Made by a program: the position numbers and the translations under genes
In this document: one piece after another, positions 18,056 through 27,200 of the stretch
Layout: every line of letters begins with the position of its first letter
Numbering within the stretch: position 1 is the first letter of the stretch
The notes under the pieces: model-generated
Database searches by the model: none
Seen by the model: the letters and a program-made list of their open reading frames with translations, nothing else
Told to the model about the DNA's origin: nothing
Assembly: GCA_045535815.1 (NCBI GenBank)
Contig: JAZSMJ010000041.1
Span: 41,276 to 105,275 of the forward strand
Direction: 5' to 3'
DNA: 64,000 bases
Source: JAZSMJ01 sp045535815
GTDB lineage: Bacteria > Bacillota > Clostridia > Oscillospirales > CAG-272

Positions 18056-18928
18056 TCACGCAAGCTTTGAGCGGATGAACGCAAGTGCGTTTGCCGCATC
18101 GATATCAAGCTTTGCCTCATCAGCATTGTCGGAAAGATCTCTCCATACCTTGATATCTCCGCCGACACCGCCACCCATCTTAACGAAGGGCTCCATAACG
18201 ACGTGCTCCTTGTAGCCGACTTCCCTCAGTGCGTTTGTTATGGTATCCCAATCCATCTTTCCAAGACCTGGGGTCTTGCGGTTGGTCTCGCCTATGTGGA
18301 AGTGACCGATGCGGTCGCCTGCCGTAAGGATAGCGTCTCTGAAATTATCTTCCTCTATATTCATATGGTACGTATCAAGGAGTATCTTGCAGTTGGGGCT
18401 TTCAACGGTATCAACGTAGGCAACTGCCTCCTTTGCTGTGTTGAGAAGTATCTGCTCGAAGCGGTTAACGACCTCCATACAGAGCGTAACACCGCAATTT
18501 TCCGCTGTCTTTACTACCTCTCTCATGCTCTCAATAGAGCGGTCAAGCACGTCCTGCTTTGAATCTATACCGTAGGAAAGAGCACCCGGCCATGCAGAGT
18601 AAAGTATACCGCCGAACACCTTTCCGTCAAGAGCACCGACCGTTTCGATGTTCTTCTTCATATATTCACGGCCTGCAGAGCGAATGGAAGCGTCAGCAGA
18701 AGCCATATCGTACTGCGGAGGTACTCCGAGGCAGTAGGTAAGGTCTATACCGCAATCGTCTGCCGCCTTCTTTATATCCTTTACCTTATCTCTGGGAAGG
18801 TCTATCAGCGGAGAGGGACAGATCTCAAGGGTGTCAAAGCCCAGCTTTGATACCTTGTTTATGTAATAGATATAATCTGCGTCCCACTCACGGCACCAAT
18901 ATGCAAAATAAATACCGACTTTATTCAT
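18056..18928 (-). CDS. D-allulose (D-psicose)/D-tagatose 3-epimerase
   Basis: Inverts C3 of free ketohexoses (for example D-fructose and D-allulose) with a divalent metal. The 290-aa TIM barrel opens with VGIYFAYWCREWDADY, and with this start the metal ligands Glu152, Asp185, His211 and Glu246, with substrate-contacting Arg217, fall at the same numbers as I recall for the Agrobacterium enzyme (MEVVNRFE, LDTYHMNIEE, HIGETNRKTPG, VVMEPFVKMGG). ATG 18928 is preferred to ATG 18940 because GGAG is well placed before it. It lies between a zinc alcohol dehydrogenase and an FGGY kinase. Confidence 0.92.
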   Translation of the reverse strand: MNKVGIYFAYWCREWDADYIYYINKVSKLGFDTLEICPSPLIDLPRDKVKDIKKAADDCGIDLTYCLGVPPQYDMASADASIRSAGREYMKKNIETVGALDGKVFGGILYSAWPGALSYGIDSKQDVLDRSIESMREVVKTAENCGVTLCMEVVNRFEQILLNTAKEAVAYVDTVESPNCKILLDTYHMNIEEDNFRDAILTAGDRIGHFHIGETNRKTPGLGKMDWDTITNALREVGYKEHVVMEPFVKMGGGVGGDIKVWRDLSDNADEAKLDIDAANALAFIRSKLA

Positions 18929-18970
18929 GATTATCTCCATTCCGCCGTATATAACGGCACTATAATTTTA

Positions 18971-20017
18971 TCAGAATACGAAAATGTTTTTAAGATAGGT
19001 TCCTGCCTTAGCGGCTTCAAATGCTTCCTCATACTGATCGAGCGTAAAGGTCTTTGAAACTGCCATTATCTTGTCAAGGTCGAGCGCTCCGGATTCAACC
19101 AGTCTTACGCACTTGCGGTACTGATCGAGATTTGCTCTCGTGCTTCCGGTAACGGTGAGCTGCTTGTAATGGATGGTGTTTGTGTTGATGGCAACCTCTG
19201 CCTTTGATGCGGGAAGACCGCCGAAGAAGCAGACTCTTCCGTTCATCGAAAGAAGATCGAGAGAGGATGCCTGAGCATCGGGAGCAGGGCAGGCTGTAAT
19301 GCAAACGTTAACACCCTCGCCGCCCGTAATTTCAAATATAAAGTCCTTGATATCGCCACCGCAGGTGATAAACGAAGGATCAACGCTCTTAGCCATATTG
19401 AGACGGTTTTCGTTTAAGTCAGAAAGGATGACCTTGGATGCGCCTGCAGTCTTGGCAAGCATAGCGTGGAGTATACCGATAGGGCCTGCGCCGATAACCA
19501 GAACGCTGTCACCGGGGCGGACGTCTACGTGCTCAAATCCGTTGTAAACGCAGGAAAGAGGCTCGATAACAGATGCCTTTTCAAACGACATATCGGTAGC
19601 AAGCTTAACTATGTTACCCTGAGCGATAGCTGCCTCGGGAATAACGGTATATTCAGCAAATCCACCGTCAAGGTTTATGCCGAGAGCCTTGTACTCAGCG
19701 CAAAGATGGGTGTTGCCCGATGCACAGAAGTTACACTGTCCGCATCCCATGTTGGGAGCGATCGCAATGCGATCTCCAACCTTGTAGGATCCCTTGACGT
19801 CTGCACCTATCTCTGCTATCGTACCTGCGATCTCGTGTCCGTATATACGGGGAGTTTCACGGGATACGCCCTTGTATCCGTTTGCGATCATACGCATATC
19901 GCTTCCGCAGATAGCTGCAGCGTCAACCTTTAAAAGTATCTGCGAGCTTGTTATTTTGGGAGTTTCTACTTCCTTGAGTTCATATTCGTTGGGTCCGTAA
20001 AAAAGCAATGCCTTCAT
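18971..20017 (-). CDS. Zinc-dependent alcohol dehydrogenase (sorbitol/threonine dehydrogenase-like)
   Basis: A 348-aa medium-chain dehydrogenase that oxidises a polyol or sugar alcohol with NAD(P). Catalytic zinc ligands are seen in AAAICGSD (about 34-41) and YGHEIAG, the structural zinc site is CGQCNFCASGNTHLC, and the Rossmann motif is VLVIGAGPIGILHAM. It sits second in a minus-strand operon behind a Gfo/Idh dehydrogenase and ahead of the 3-epimerase. Together these suggest oxidation of a rare hexitol or inositol-like sugar to a ketose that is epimerised and phosphorylated. Confidence 0.9.
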   Translation of the reverse strand: MKALLFYGPNEYELKEVETPKITSSQILLKVDAAAICGSDMRMIANGYKGVSRETPRIYGHEIAGTIAEIGADVKGSYKVGDRIAIAPNMGCGQCNFCASGNTHLCAEYKALGINLDGGFAEYTVIPEAAIAQGNIVKLATDMSFEKASVIEPLSCVYNGFEHVDVRPGDSVLVIGAGPIGILHAMLAKTAGASKVILSDLNENRLNMAKSVDPSFITCGGDIKDFIFEITGGEGVNVCITACPAPDAQASSLDLLSMNGRVCFFGGLPASKAEVAINTNTIHYKQLTVTGSTRANLDQYRKCVRLVESGALDLDKIMAVSKTFTLDQYEEAFEAAKAGTYLKNIFVF

Positions 20018-20052
20018 TGTTATCTCTTCCTTATTATATATGTATTTTAATA

Positions 20053-21075
20053 TTATGCGAGTTCAACTATTCTCTTTTCGGTGATGGAGGTGTTTCCTGC
20101 AACTGTAACTGCAACCGCCATTCTTCCGTCTATACCGGTAACCTTGGGCTCGCTGTCCTCAAGGATGCAGGAGATAAACGCTCTGTCCTCATTAAGATAT
20201 GCCGAAGTGAACAAGCCCTTCCAGCTTTCCATATGCTGAGCCTCTACTATCTTATCCTGACGGCAGAGGATAACGCTGTTTTCTCTTGTGTTTCCGAGGG
20301 TTATAAGACCGTCGGTGCCGAGTATCTCAACTCTTGCATCATATCCGTATTTAACGTACTGCGCACCGTCGATCACACCCTGCGTGCCGTTCATAAACTC
20401 GGCGTTGAGTATAACGTTATCGTAGAAATCGGGGAAGTCAGCCTTTGCATCGGGGCATCTGAAGTTACCGCCGATAGCGAAAAGACGCTTGAATTCACTG
20501 CCGGTCATCCATCTGAGAGTGTCTATATCGTGGCTGCATACCTCGGCAAGCGGTCCGTTACTCTTCTTTATGTCGTACATCCAGGGCTGAGGCTTGCTCG
20601 GTCCTCTTGTGTTGGATTTTACCATTACGACGTCACCGATATCACCGTTCAGTATATGCTGCTTTGCGCACTGGAAGCTTGTGTCGAAGCGGCGCATAAA
20701 TCCAACCTGAAGCTTTACCTTGTTTTCGCTGCATGTGGCAATTATCTCGTCGCACTCTGCAACTGTCATAGCAAGGGGCTTTTCGCAAAGGATATGCTTT
20801 TTAGCCTTTGCAGCCGCAACGCATATATCACGGTGGAACTTGGTGGGAGAGGCAACGATTATAGCGTCTACCTCGCTGTCCTCAAGCGCCTGGGTATAAT
20901 CAGCGTATGCCTTTGTAACGCCAAGCTCAGCCATAGCGGCATTTCTCGATTCCTCTACGGGATCGGATACTGCAACTATCTTTGCAAAGGGTACGTTTGA
21001 CACAAAATTTCTGGCGTGGATCATTCCGGCTCTGCCTGCGCCAATCAGACAGATACCGACAATTCCGTTTTTCAT
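20053..21075 (-). CDS. Gfo/Idh/MocA oxidoreductase (inositol 2-dehydrogenase-like)
   Basis: NAD-dependent dehydrogenase of 340 aa: Rossmann motif GICLIGAGRAGMIHARN, ASPTKFHRDICVAA, catalytic signature LCEKPLAMT, and DTSFQCAK/HDIDTLRWMTG in the C-terminal domain, which resembles myo-inositol dehydrogenases (IolG). The open frame extends upstream to 21222, but only the ATG at 21075 precedes the Rossmann fold directly and has GGAG upstream; the longer frame would run through the promoter. First gene of the rare-sugar operon, with an untranslated leader of about 85 nt. Confidence 0.92.
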   Translation of the reverse strand: MKNGIVGICLIGAGRAGMIHARNFVSNVPFAKIVAVSDPVEESRNAAMAELGVTKAYADYTQALEDSEVDAIIVASPTKFHRDICVAAAKAKKHILCEKPLAMTVAECDEIIATCSENKVKLQVGFMRRFDTSFQCAKQHILNGDIGDVVMVKSNTRGPSKPQPWMYDIKKSNGPLAEVCSHDIDTLRWMTGSEFKRLFAIGGNFRCPDAKADFPDFYDNVILNAEFMNGTQGVIDGAQYVKYGYDARVEILGTDGLITLGNTRENSVILCRQDKIVEAQHMESWKGLFTSAYLNEDRAFISCILEDSEPKVTGIDGRMAVAVTVAGNTSITEKRIVELA

Positions 21076-21166
21076 TATCGAAAGGCTCCAATCTATAAAT
21101 TTAATTATTTTGACTGCTTTGGAAAACGTATCGTATATTTTCGTTTGTTTGCGTTTTCTATCTTTT

Positions 21167-21195
21167 ATTATAAATGATATTGACATATATGTCAA
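21167..21195 (-). promoter_or_regulatory. Perfect sigma-A promoter with palindromic operator for the rare-sugar operon
   Basis: Minus-strand TTGACA (21195-21190), 17-nt spacer, TATAAT (21172-21167). The -35 hexamer is part of a perfect 16-bp palindrome TTGACATATATGTCAA (21180-21195). A repressor bound there would occlude the -35, so induction by a sugar-responsive regulator encoded elsewhere is likely. Confidence 0.85.
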
Positions 21196-21212
21196 TAACA
21201 CCTTGATAAAAA

Positions 21213-21241
21213 ACTCCCTCAAAAAGCGTTTTTGAGGGAGT
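21213..21241 (-). terminator. Intrinsic terminator of yfbR
   Basis: A 13-bp perfect stem (ACTCCCTCAAAAA / TTTTTGAGGGAGT) with a 3-nt loop, followed on the minus strand by a run of six T, lies 5 nt after the yfbR stop and insulates the downstream rare-sugar promoter. Confidence 0.92.
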
Positions 21242-21246
21242 GAATT

Positions 21247-21819
21247 TTACATCTTATCAAGTGTATTTTCGTATGACGGAAGGATATTCTGCATAAACCA
21301 GGAAAGCTCCTCGCAGTTTTGCTCCTTCAGCTTTGCGTAGGTCGAGATGCGTGCATCGGAAAATTCGGAGTTGCCGCACTTTTCCTCCTCAACGCACTTT
21401 ATGTATGCACAGAGCTTGTCGGCAGATTTTACAAGGCGGTGTATCTCCTCGTCGTCCTCGGAGAGAATGTCGCTGTAATCGTCCTTGAGCTGCGACGGAA
21501 GCTTGGTCAGCAAAAGGTCGATGGCGTTATTCTCGATTGTCTTATAGCTTTCCTTTATGGAATCGTTATAATATTTTACCGGAGTCGGCAGGTCGCCCGT
21601 TATTACCTCGGATGCATCGTGATAAAGGGCGGCGGCAAGAACTCTGCCTTCATCATAATTCTTATTGAATATACGATTGCCTATAAGTGCAAGTGCGTGT
21701 GCAATGACGGCACACTCAAAGCTGTGCTCGGAGAGCGTTTCGGGGATATTGCTTCGCATAAGTCCCCATCTGCGTATATATTTCTGACGGAATATCAGTG
21801 AAAAAAAGCTGTATGACAT
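21247..21819 (-). CDS. yfbR: 5'-deoxynucleotidase, YfbR-like HD-domain protein
   Basis: Dephosphorylates deoxyribonucleoside 5'-monophosphates, a step in dNTP balance. The 190-aa protein has the family hallmarks: RRWGLMR near residue 16, His32 in LSEHSFECAVIAHALA, the HD pair His67-Asp68 in ALYHDASEV, and TGDLPTPVKYYN, very close to E. coli YfbR. It is divergently transcribed from thyX with overlapping promoters, so two genes of thymidylate/dNTP metabolism may be co-regulated. Confidence 0.93.
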   Translation of the reverse strand: MSYSFFSLIFRQKYIRRWGLMRSNIPETLSEHSFECAVIAHALALIGNRIFNKNYDEGRVLAAALYHDASEVITGDLPTPVKYYNDSIKESYKTIENNAIDLLLTKLPSQLKDDYSDILSEDDEEIHRLVKSADKLCAYIKCVEEEKCGNSEFSDARISTYAKLKEQNCEELSWFMQNILPSYENTLDKM

Positions 21820-21849
21820 TTTAATTGTCCTTTCGTTTGGTGTGATTTT

Positions 21850-21879
21850 ATTATAACATCATTCTTGACACAAAGTCAA
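21850..21879 (-). promoter_or_regulatory. yfbR promoter, overlapping the thyX promoter
   Basis: Minus-strand TTGACT (21879-21874), 18-nt spacer, TATAAT (21855-21850). Its -35 lies within the inverted repeat TTGACACAAAGTCAA (21865-21879), which also supplies the thyX -35. Confidence 0.75.
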
Positions 21880-21894
21880 GGAGTGTGCTATAAT
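21865..21894 (+). promoter_or_regulatory. thyX promoter
   Basis: TTGACA (21865-21870), 18-nt spacer, TATAAT (21889-21894). The two divergent -35 elements are the two arms of one inverted repeat, so RNA polymerase probably cannot occupy both at once. Confidence 0.82.
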
Positions 21895-21937
21895 TGAGAC
21901 GTATATTGAATTTTGTTGAAAACGAGGGCGTGAAAAA

Positions 21938-22693
21938 ATGAAGGTCGAGCTTATAACCTATACTCCCGAGGCGGATAAGATAGTAGCCGCGGCGGCAAAG
22001 CTTTGCTACGCAAAAAGCGATATTGATACTCTTCTTGAAAATCTCACTCCCGAAAAAACGGAAAGCTTTCTTTCCTTGCTCTCAGAGCTCGGTCATCAGA
22101 GCCCGGTCGAGCACGTCAGCTTTACGTTCGGCATAGAGGGAGTTTCCCGTGCACTTCTTGCACAGATAACCCGTCACCGTATTGCATCGTTCTCGGTACA
22201 GAGCCAAAGATACGTTGATAAGAGCAATTTTGAATATATCACACCGCCCGAGGTGGCCGACATTCCCGAGGCTTTGGAGGAATTCGAGAGGGCGATGCGT
22301 GAGGATGCAGAGCATTACGAAAGGCTGAAGGCAATACTCACCAAGGCTCATAAGGAAAGATTTGTGGCTGAGGGTAACTCCGAGAAAGAAGCACAGGCAA
22401 AGGCGGAAAAGATGGCAAACGAGGATGCTCGCTTCGTTCTTCCCAATGCATGCGACACCAGAATAATTATGACTATGAACGCTCGCTCACTCTACAATTT
22501 CTTCAGACTGCGCTGCTGCAACAGAGCACAGTGGGAGATAAGAGAGCTTGCGACACTTATGCTTGAAAAGGTAAAGGAAGCGGCGCCCATACTCTTCAGA
22601 TATGCAGGTCCTGCCTGCCTTACCGGTAAATGCTCCGAGGGAAGCTATTCCTGCGGAAAGCAGCTTGAGGTAAGAAAGAAATTCCTTTCATAA
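21938..22693 (+). CDS. thyX: FAD-dependent thymidylate synthase ThyX
   Basis: Makes dTMP from dUMP using methylene-THF and FADH2, independent of dihydrofolate reductase. The 251-aa protein carries the ThyX motif RHRIASFSVQSQRY at residues 79-92, the conserved LGHQSPVEHVSFTF before it and the C-terminal MNARSLYNFFRLRCCNRAQW. The canonical Asn of RHRxxSxN is replaced by Ser or Val here, a common variation. GAGGGCG precedes the ATG. A terminator follows, shared with the convergent HTH gene. Confidence 0.96.
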   Translation: MKVELITYTPEADKIVAAAAKLCYAKSDIDTLLENLTPEKTESFLSLLSELGHQSPVEHVSFTFGIEGVSRALLAQITRHRIASFSVQSQRYVDKSNFEYITPPEVADIPEALEEFERAMREDAEHYERLKAILTKAHKERFVAEGNSEKEAQAKAEKMANEDARFVLPNACDTRIIMTMNARSLYNFFRLRCCNRAQWEIRELATLMLEKVKEAAPILFRYAGPACLTGKCSEGSYSCGKQLEVRKKFLS

Positions 22694-22706
22694 TAATTAA
22701 ATATTA

Positions 22707-22732
22707 AATGGCGGTCGTACGACCGCCATTTT
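22707..22732. terminator. Bidirectional terminator between thyX and the HTH gene
   Basis: Perfect 12-bp stem AAATGGCGGTCG / CGACCGCCATTT with a TA loop and T-rich tail on the plus strand, in the 46-nt gap between two convergent stops. Confidence 0.88.
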
Positions 22733-22739
22733 TATATGC

Positions 22740-23105
22740 TTACCGTTTTGCCAATCTTTTGCGAATTCGGCATACGGTATCACGGCTTGTGTTCATTGCC
22801 TCGGCAGTTTTTTCTATACTAAGACCGAGTATGTAATAGTTTCTGAGAAAAAGCCTCTCCTGGTCGGTGCGGTATTCCTGTCTGCGTGAGGATAGGGAAG
22901 AATGAGAATTTATGAGATCTTCTATTTTTCTCATTTTGCTTCGAATCGACTGTATCTGCTCTACGGTAAGATCGTACTTGGGATGATCGTAATATTTTTG
23001 TGCAAGATGGTTTTCGGTCAGCTTGAGCTGAAGCTGATCCTTGAGTTTGGGATACTGCGAACAGAGGTCGAGTATATTATCTTCAATTTTAACGGTCGCT
23101 ATCAA
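22740..23105 (-). CDS. Small helix-turn-helix protein (sigma-70 region 4-like)
   Basis: A 121-aa basic protein. Residues about 70-118 read like a sigma region 4/ArpU-type helix-turn-helix: an acidic helix TDQERLFLRNYYILG, then SIEKTAEAMNTSRDTVCRIRKRLAK, where the second helix would contact DNA. The N-terminal half is helical and charged (LKDQLQLKLTENHL). The start is a TTG at 23105, supported by GGAGG seven nt upstream. Similar proteins regulate late genes in Firmicute phages, but no other phage gene is near. It is followed upstream on the same strand by a zinc-ribbon protein gene, so the two likely form a pair. Confidence 0.7.
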   Translation of the reverse strand: MIATVKIEDNILDLCSQYPKLKDQLQLKLTENHLAQKYYDHPKYDLTVEQIQSIRSKMRKIEDLINSHSSLSSRRQEYRTDQERLFLRNYYILGLSIEKTAEAMNTSRDTVCRIRKRLAKR

Positions 23106-23165
23106 TTTAATGCCTCCATTTCGTTTTCTTTGTTATTCTTTTGTTTTGCGGATGGTGGATACAGA

Positions 23166-23372
23166 TCAGAAGCCAAGCTCACACAGAAGCTGATGAACGT
23201 CGGAGAATTCGCAAAGACGAATTATATCGTCGGTTGTGAGACGCTCAACGCAGTCCGGGCAGTAGACCTCATCAGAGAGTATCATATGATCCTTGTAGAT
23301 CCTTGATCTGCAGGACGAGCATATTCTGAAATTGCTTTCCTGCTCGTAGTTGTCGGTGTAATCGCTATACAT
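23166..23372 (-). CDS. Small zinc-ribbon-like protein
   Basis: A 68-aa protein with two CxxC knuckles, CSSC and CPDC, separated by about 17 residues, and a short acidic C-terminal helix (TTDDIIRLCEFSD). This fits a rubredoxin/zinc-ribbon fold that could bind nucleic acid or protein. The ATG at 23372 has AAGGAGG eight nt upstream; an open frame extends further to 23411 without a better site. It precedes the HTH gene with a 60-nt gap on the same strand. No family name is claimed. Confidence 0.65.
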   Translation of the reverse strand: MYSDYTDNYEQESNFRICSSCRSRIYKDHMILSDEVYCPDCVERLTTDDIIRLCEFSDVHQLLCELGF

Positions 23373-23933
23373 ATAACAGCCTCCTTGAGATAAAATGAGA
23401 GATCCGAGCATGGCTCTGACAGTGGAGAGGCATCAGAACTTATGTTCGTAATCTTGCGAGCTGAATTATAACATATATTCGCATCAATGTCAATAGCAGT
23501 TTGAAATTATTCTAAATTTGTTAAAAATGTCACCATTTTAACAAAAAAATCGGTATTTGATCTATTTTTGTGCAACTTGTATATGTGTAGAAAAAAATAG
23601 TTGTTTTTTGTTAAAAATGCATAACAAAACTGCGCTTTTCGCTTGATATCAACGGGAAAAGCGGTTGTTTTCCAAAAAAGCGGCTTACGTAAATAATATT
23701 TACCTAAACCAGCGAGTTGTGGCAAAATGAGCGAAAAACGCAGATAAAGCACACTGTATTGTACGAAATACGAGGTATGAAAGTAAATTGAATTTACCTT
23801 ATTTTCACGGCGTGAAAGCGTGGTTTTTTGGACGAATAAAGGGAGAAAACGGTCTGTTTTGCGGGCCGTGAGCGCTGGGGAGGAGGCGGCTTAAATGCGG
23901 ATTTTTTTGAATTGTGATGGATATGGAGACTTC
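23373..23933. other. Intergenic region, AT-rich, no gene seen
   Basis: Between the zinc-ribbon gene and a candidate short transcript. Short open frames here have no ribosome binding sites and low-complexity translation. No strong repeat or hairpin was seen; the 5' part presumably carries the zinc-ribbon promoter. Confidence 0.5.
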
Positions 23934-23962
23934 TTGACTTTTAATTGGGTATATGGTATATT
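23934..23962 (+). promoter_or_regulatory. Promoter of a candidate short RNA upstream of the transport locus
   Basis: TTGACT (23934-23939), spacer of exactly 17 nt, TATATT (23957-23962). A terminator-like hairpin lies only about 60 nt downstream, before any coding sequence. Confidence 0.6.
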
Positions 23963-23968
23963 TATATA

Positions 23969-24046
23969 TGTAAAAAATACGGTGACCGGTAGACGAAGTC
24001 TCTTGATGTGAGCAGTCGGGAGACTTCTTTATTTTTGCCCTCACCG
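23969..24046 (+). ncRNA. Candidate small RNA or transcription attenuator
   Basis: From the expected start site near 23969 the sequence contains an outer pair CGGTGA (23980-23985) / TCACCG (24041-24046) enclosing a stem GAAGTCTC (23995-24002) / GAGACTTC (24020-24027) that is followed by TTTATTTTT. The inner hairpin plus U-run looks like an intrinsic terminator; the outer pairing could compete with termination. It may be an independent sRNA of about 70 nt or a leader controlling the seven-gene locus that starts at 24263. I do not recognise a known riboswitch class. Confidence 0.4.
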
Positions 24047-24087
24047 TTAATAGAAACCTCTTATGCGATTTTCCTTGAACCCGGGGT

Positions 24088-24117
24088 TTCATATAGTAAG
24101 TTACGGGTAAATATAAT
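24088..24117 (+). promoter_or_regulatory. Possible promoter for the secreted binding-protein gene
   Basis: TATAAT (24112-24117) is preceded at 18 nt by TTCATA (24088-24093), a partial -35. The start codon is 145 nt downstream. The -10 is convincing, the -35 is weak. Confidence 0.4.
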
Positions 24118-24262
24118 TCATTTGATAGCGAATGCAATTTATTTCTTTTAAGAGAATTCCAGCGCAATAAGAGCGGTTTTGCTGACCGGTTCAGAGGAAC
24201 GAATAAGCTTCATTCCGTTTTTATTTTTTATATATCTAAAAAAATTGGAGGAACGAATTTCA

Positions 24263-27200
24263 ATGGAAAACCGGAAATTAGTCAAATGTCTTGCACTGTT
24301 TCTTGCGATCCTTACCGTGTTCGGTTCGACTTCATTTGTCTTTGCTGACAATGAGAATGCCGATGCAGTGATCGATGAAGCGGATGCTGACGTAGTTGAG
24401 ACCTACACTCAACATATTGACGCAAACAATTCTCTGATAGGAAATATGTCCTATACCGACTACCGTGAAAGATATTCGGACGTTACAACGTCGGGCGACA
24501 ATATCGTTATTGACGCTGCTGATTATGACGCTGAAAAGACCGATGCAGCGGTAGAAATACTTACCGATTACGAAGGTATGGCAGGCGACTCGCTGCTTAC
24601 TCCCGCATCGGGTAAGACCTCTTGGACATTTGAGGTCGAGACCGAGGGCTGGTATGCGCTTGACGTTACCTACTATCCTTATCCCGGAACAAAGACAACT
24701 ATAGAACGCTCAATGTTCATCGACGGAAAGATCCCCTTCTCCGAAACGAGATATCTCTACTTCCCCAGATGCTGGGAATACGAGTATACGGAGGAAGAGG
24801 GTGTGTTCTCGAAGGATATCAACGGAAACGATACCCGTCCGAGAAGACAGGAAGCTCCGCAGTGGACGACATACTTCGTGCGTGACTGGCTCGGATATAC
24901 GCTCGAACCCTTCCAGTTCTATTTGACTGCAGGAACTCATACCATAACTCTTCAGGCAAACAGAGAGCCTATGCTTCTCAAGACCTTTGAGTTTTATGAA
25001 TACAAGCCCGGAATTTCATACGAGGATTACATAAACGCTCATACCGCTGCAGGCGCTAAAAACGTTGCAGCAGGAACTGAGCCTATAGTAGTTCAGGCTG
25101 AAAATCCCTCGCTTATTTCAATACAGAACCTTTTCCCTGCAAACGACAGAACCTCTGCTCTTACGCAGCCCCAGGATCCGACGGTTATCAAGTATAATAT
25201 GCTTGACTGCGGTACCGTAGGTCAGTGGATGAGATACGAGGTTGAGGTTGAAGAGAGCGGATTCTATACGATAGCTGCCCGCTACCGTCAGAACTCACTC
25301 AACGGTCTGTTTACATCGAGAAGAATAAGAATAAACGGCGAGATCCCGTTTGAGGAAGCAAGCTATCTCAGATTCCCCTACAACACTGCATGGCAGTGCG
25401 ATGCTCTCAACGACGGTGAGCATGATTTCCTCTTCTACCTTGAAAAGGGTACGAACGTGATCGAGCTTGAGGTCGTTCTCGGAGATATGACCGATTACGT
25501 ATATCAGGTACAGCAGATAATCGAGGAGCTCAATGCGGATTATCAGAAGATACTTCAGATAACAGGTCCTTCTCCCGACGCTTACCGTGACTACGGCTTC
25601 AGCACGATACTTCCCGAAACTATAATCAATATAGCTCAGAACGCAGACAGACTTTACGAGATCGCTGCTGAGCTTAAGGCTGTTACCGGCGAGACCGGTG
25701 ACCAGGTGCAGACTCTTGAGACCATCGCTCTTCTTCTTGAAACGATGTCCACAAACGAATATGAAATAGCTCCTAACTTCATTACATTCAAAAACTACAT
25801 AATCTCTCTCAGTAACTGGCTTTATGCGGCGCTTGCTCAGCCCCTGAAGCTCGACTACCTGTCCGTACAGTCTCCTGAGGACGATCTCCCCAAGGGTGCT
25901 GCAGGCTTCTTCCAGGCAGCTTGGTTTGAGACAAAGGCCTTCATAGGAAGCTTCTTCATGGACTACACGACCATCGGATTCAGCAATGAGTCCAAGGACG
26001 TTGTAAACGCTGAGACGGATACAGAAGAAGAAACGGTTGTAATGTGGGCTATCTCCGACCGTGAGAACTCGCTTATCTTGCGTTATATCATAGATAACTA
26101 CTTTACTCCCGAATCAAATATAAACGTTACCATTAAGATCGTTACAGCGGGTCTTACCGAGGCGATCCTTGCAGGTATCGGACCGGACGTATCGTTCATG
26201 ACCGCAACGGATACCGTTACCTGGGGTCTGCGTACAGCAGTTGAGCCCTTGAACGACTTTGAAGGCTTTGACGAGATAATTGCAGAGTTCAGCGAAGCAG
26301 CTACAACTCCGCTTACGCTGTACGGCACGACCTACGGTCTGCCTAACACCATGACGTTTGATATGATGTTCGTTCGTACGGACGTTATGGAAGAGCTCAA
26401 TCTTGAGCTTCCCGAAACATGGGACGACCTTTACGATATAATGCCTGCACTTCAGAACAGATATCTTGAAATCGGTATACCCTCTTCGTTCATAGGAACG
26501 GTAGGAACCGTAACGGTATCTAAGAACACGCTTAACGTTCTTTCTTCAATGATCTATCAGGCAGATTCTACGCTTTACGCTGATGACGGAAAGCTGGTAA
26601 ACCTCGATTCCAATGAAGCTCTTTCAGCGTTTGAACAGCTTACAGGCTTGTTCAAGAACTATGACAACAAGATCTCCTGGGAAATCTCCCGTTTCAGAAC
26701 CGGAGAGCTTCCGATAGTTATCGCTGACGCAATCACAACGTATAATCAGCTTATGACATTCTACGAGCTCCGTGGCCTTTGGAAGATGCTTCCGATACTC
26801 GGAACCGAAAAGGCAGACGGAACAATAGATATCACGTCTACCGTTACACCTCAGGCAATCGTTATCCCGAGAGGTGCCGCAAATCCCGAGGCATCATGGC
26901 AGTTCGCTAAATGGTACGTAAGCGCTGATACGCAGGCTAAGCTCGCAAACGAGCAGGTTGCTATCGCAACGCCTACCACAAAGTATGCTACGGCAAATAC
27001 TGAGGCTATGCTCGGACAGCCGTGGACAGACGAAGAATATGCAGCTATCAGCAAGCAGATGGAATACCTTGTAGGTAACCCCGAGTATCCGGGACAGTAC
27101 ATCGTAAATACATACGTTAACAATGCGTTTGCTGACGTTTACAATAACTCGACCGACCCCGTTGACGCAATGCTCGACCGTATTCTTGATATGAACAAGG

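Noticed and set aside
16596..18215. 539-codon plus-strand open frame
   Set aside because: It is antisense to the FGGY kinase and epimerase genes. The translation is rich in Tyr, Arg and Cys and has no domain, and there is no ribosome binding site.
20008..21000. 330-codon plus-strand open frame
   Set aside because: Antisense shadow of the inositol-dehydrogenase-like gene, whose family motifs are complete on the other strand.
22740..23372. Prophage remnant
   Set aside because: The HTH protein is phage-regulator-like, but no integrase, structural, lysis or replication gene is present nearby.
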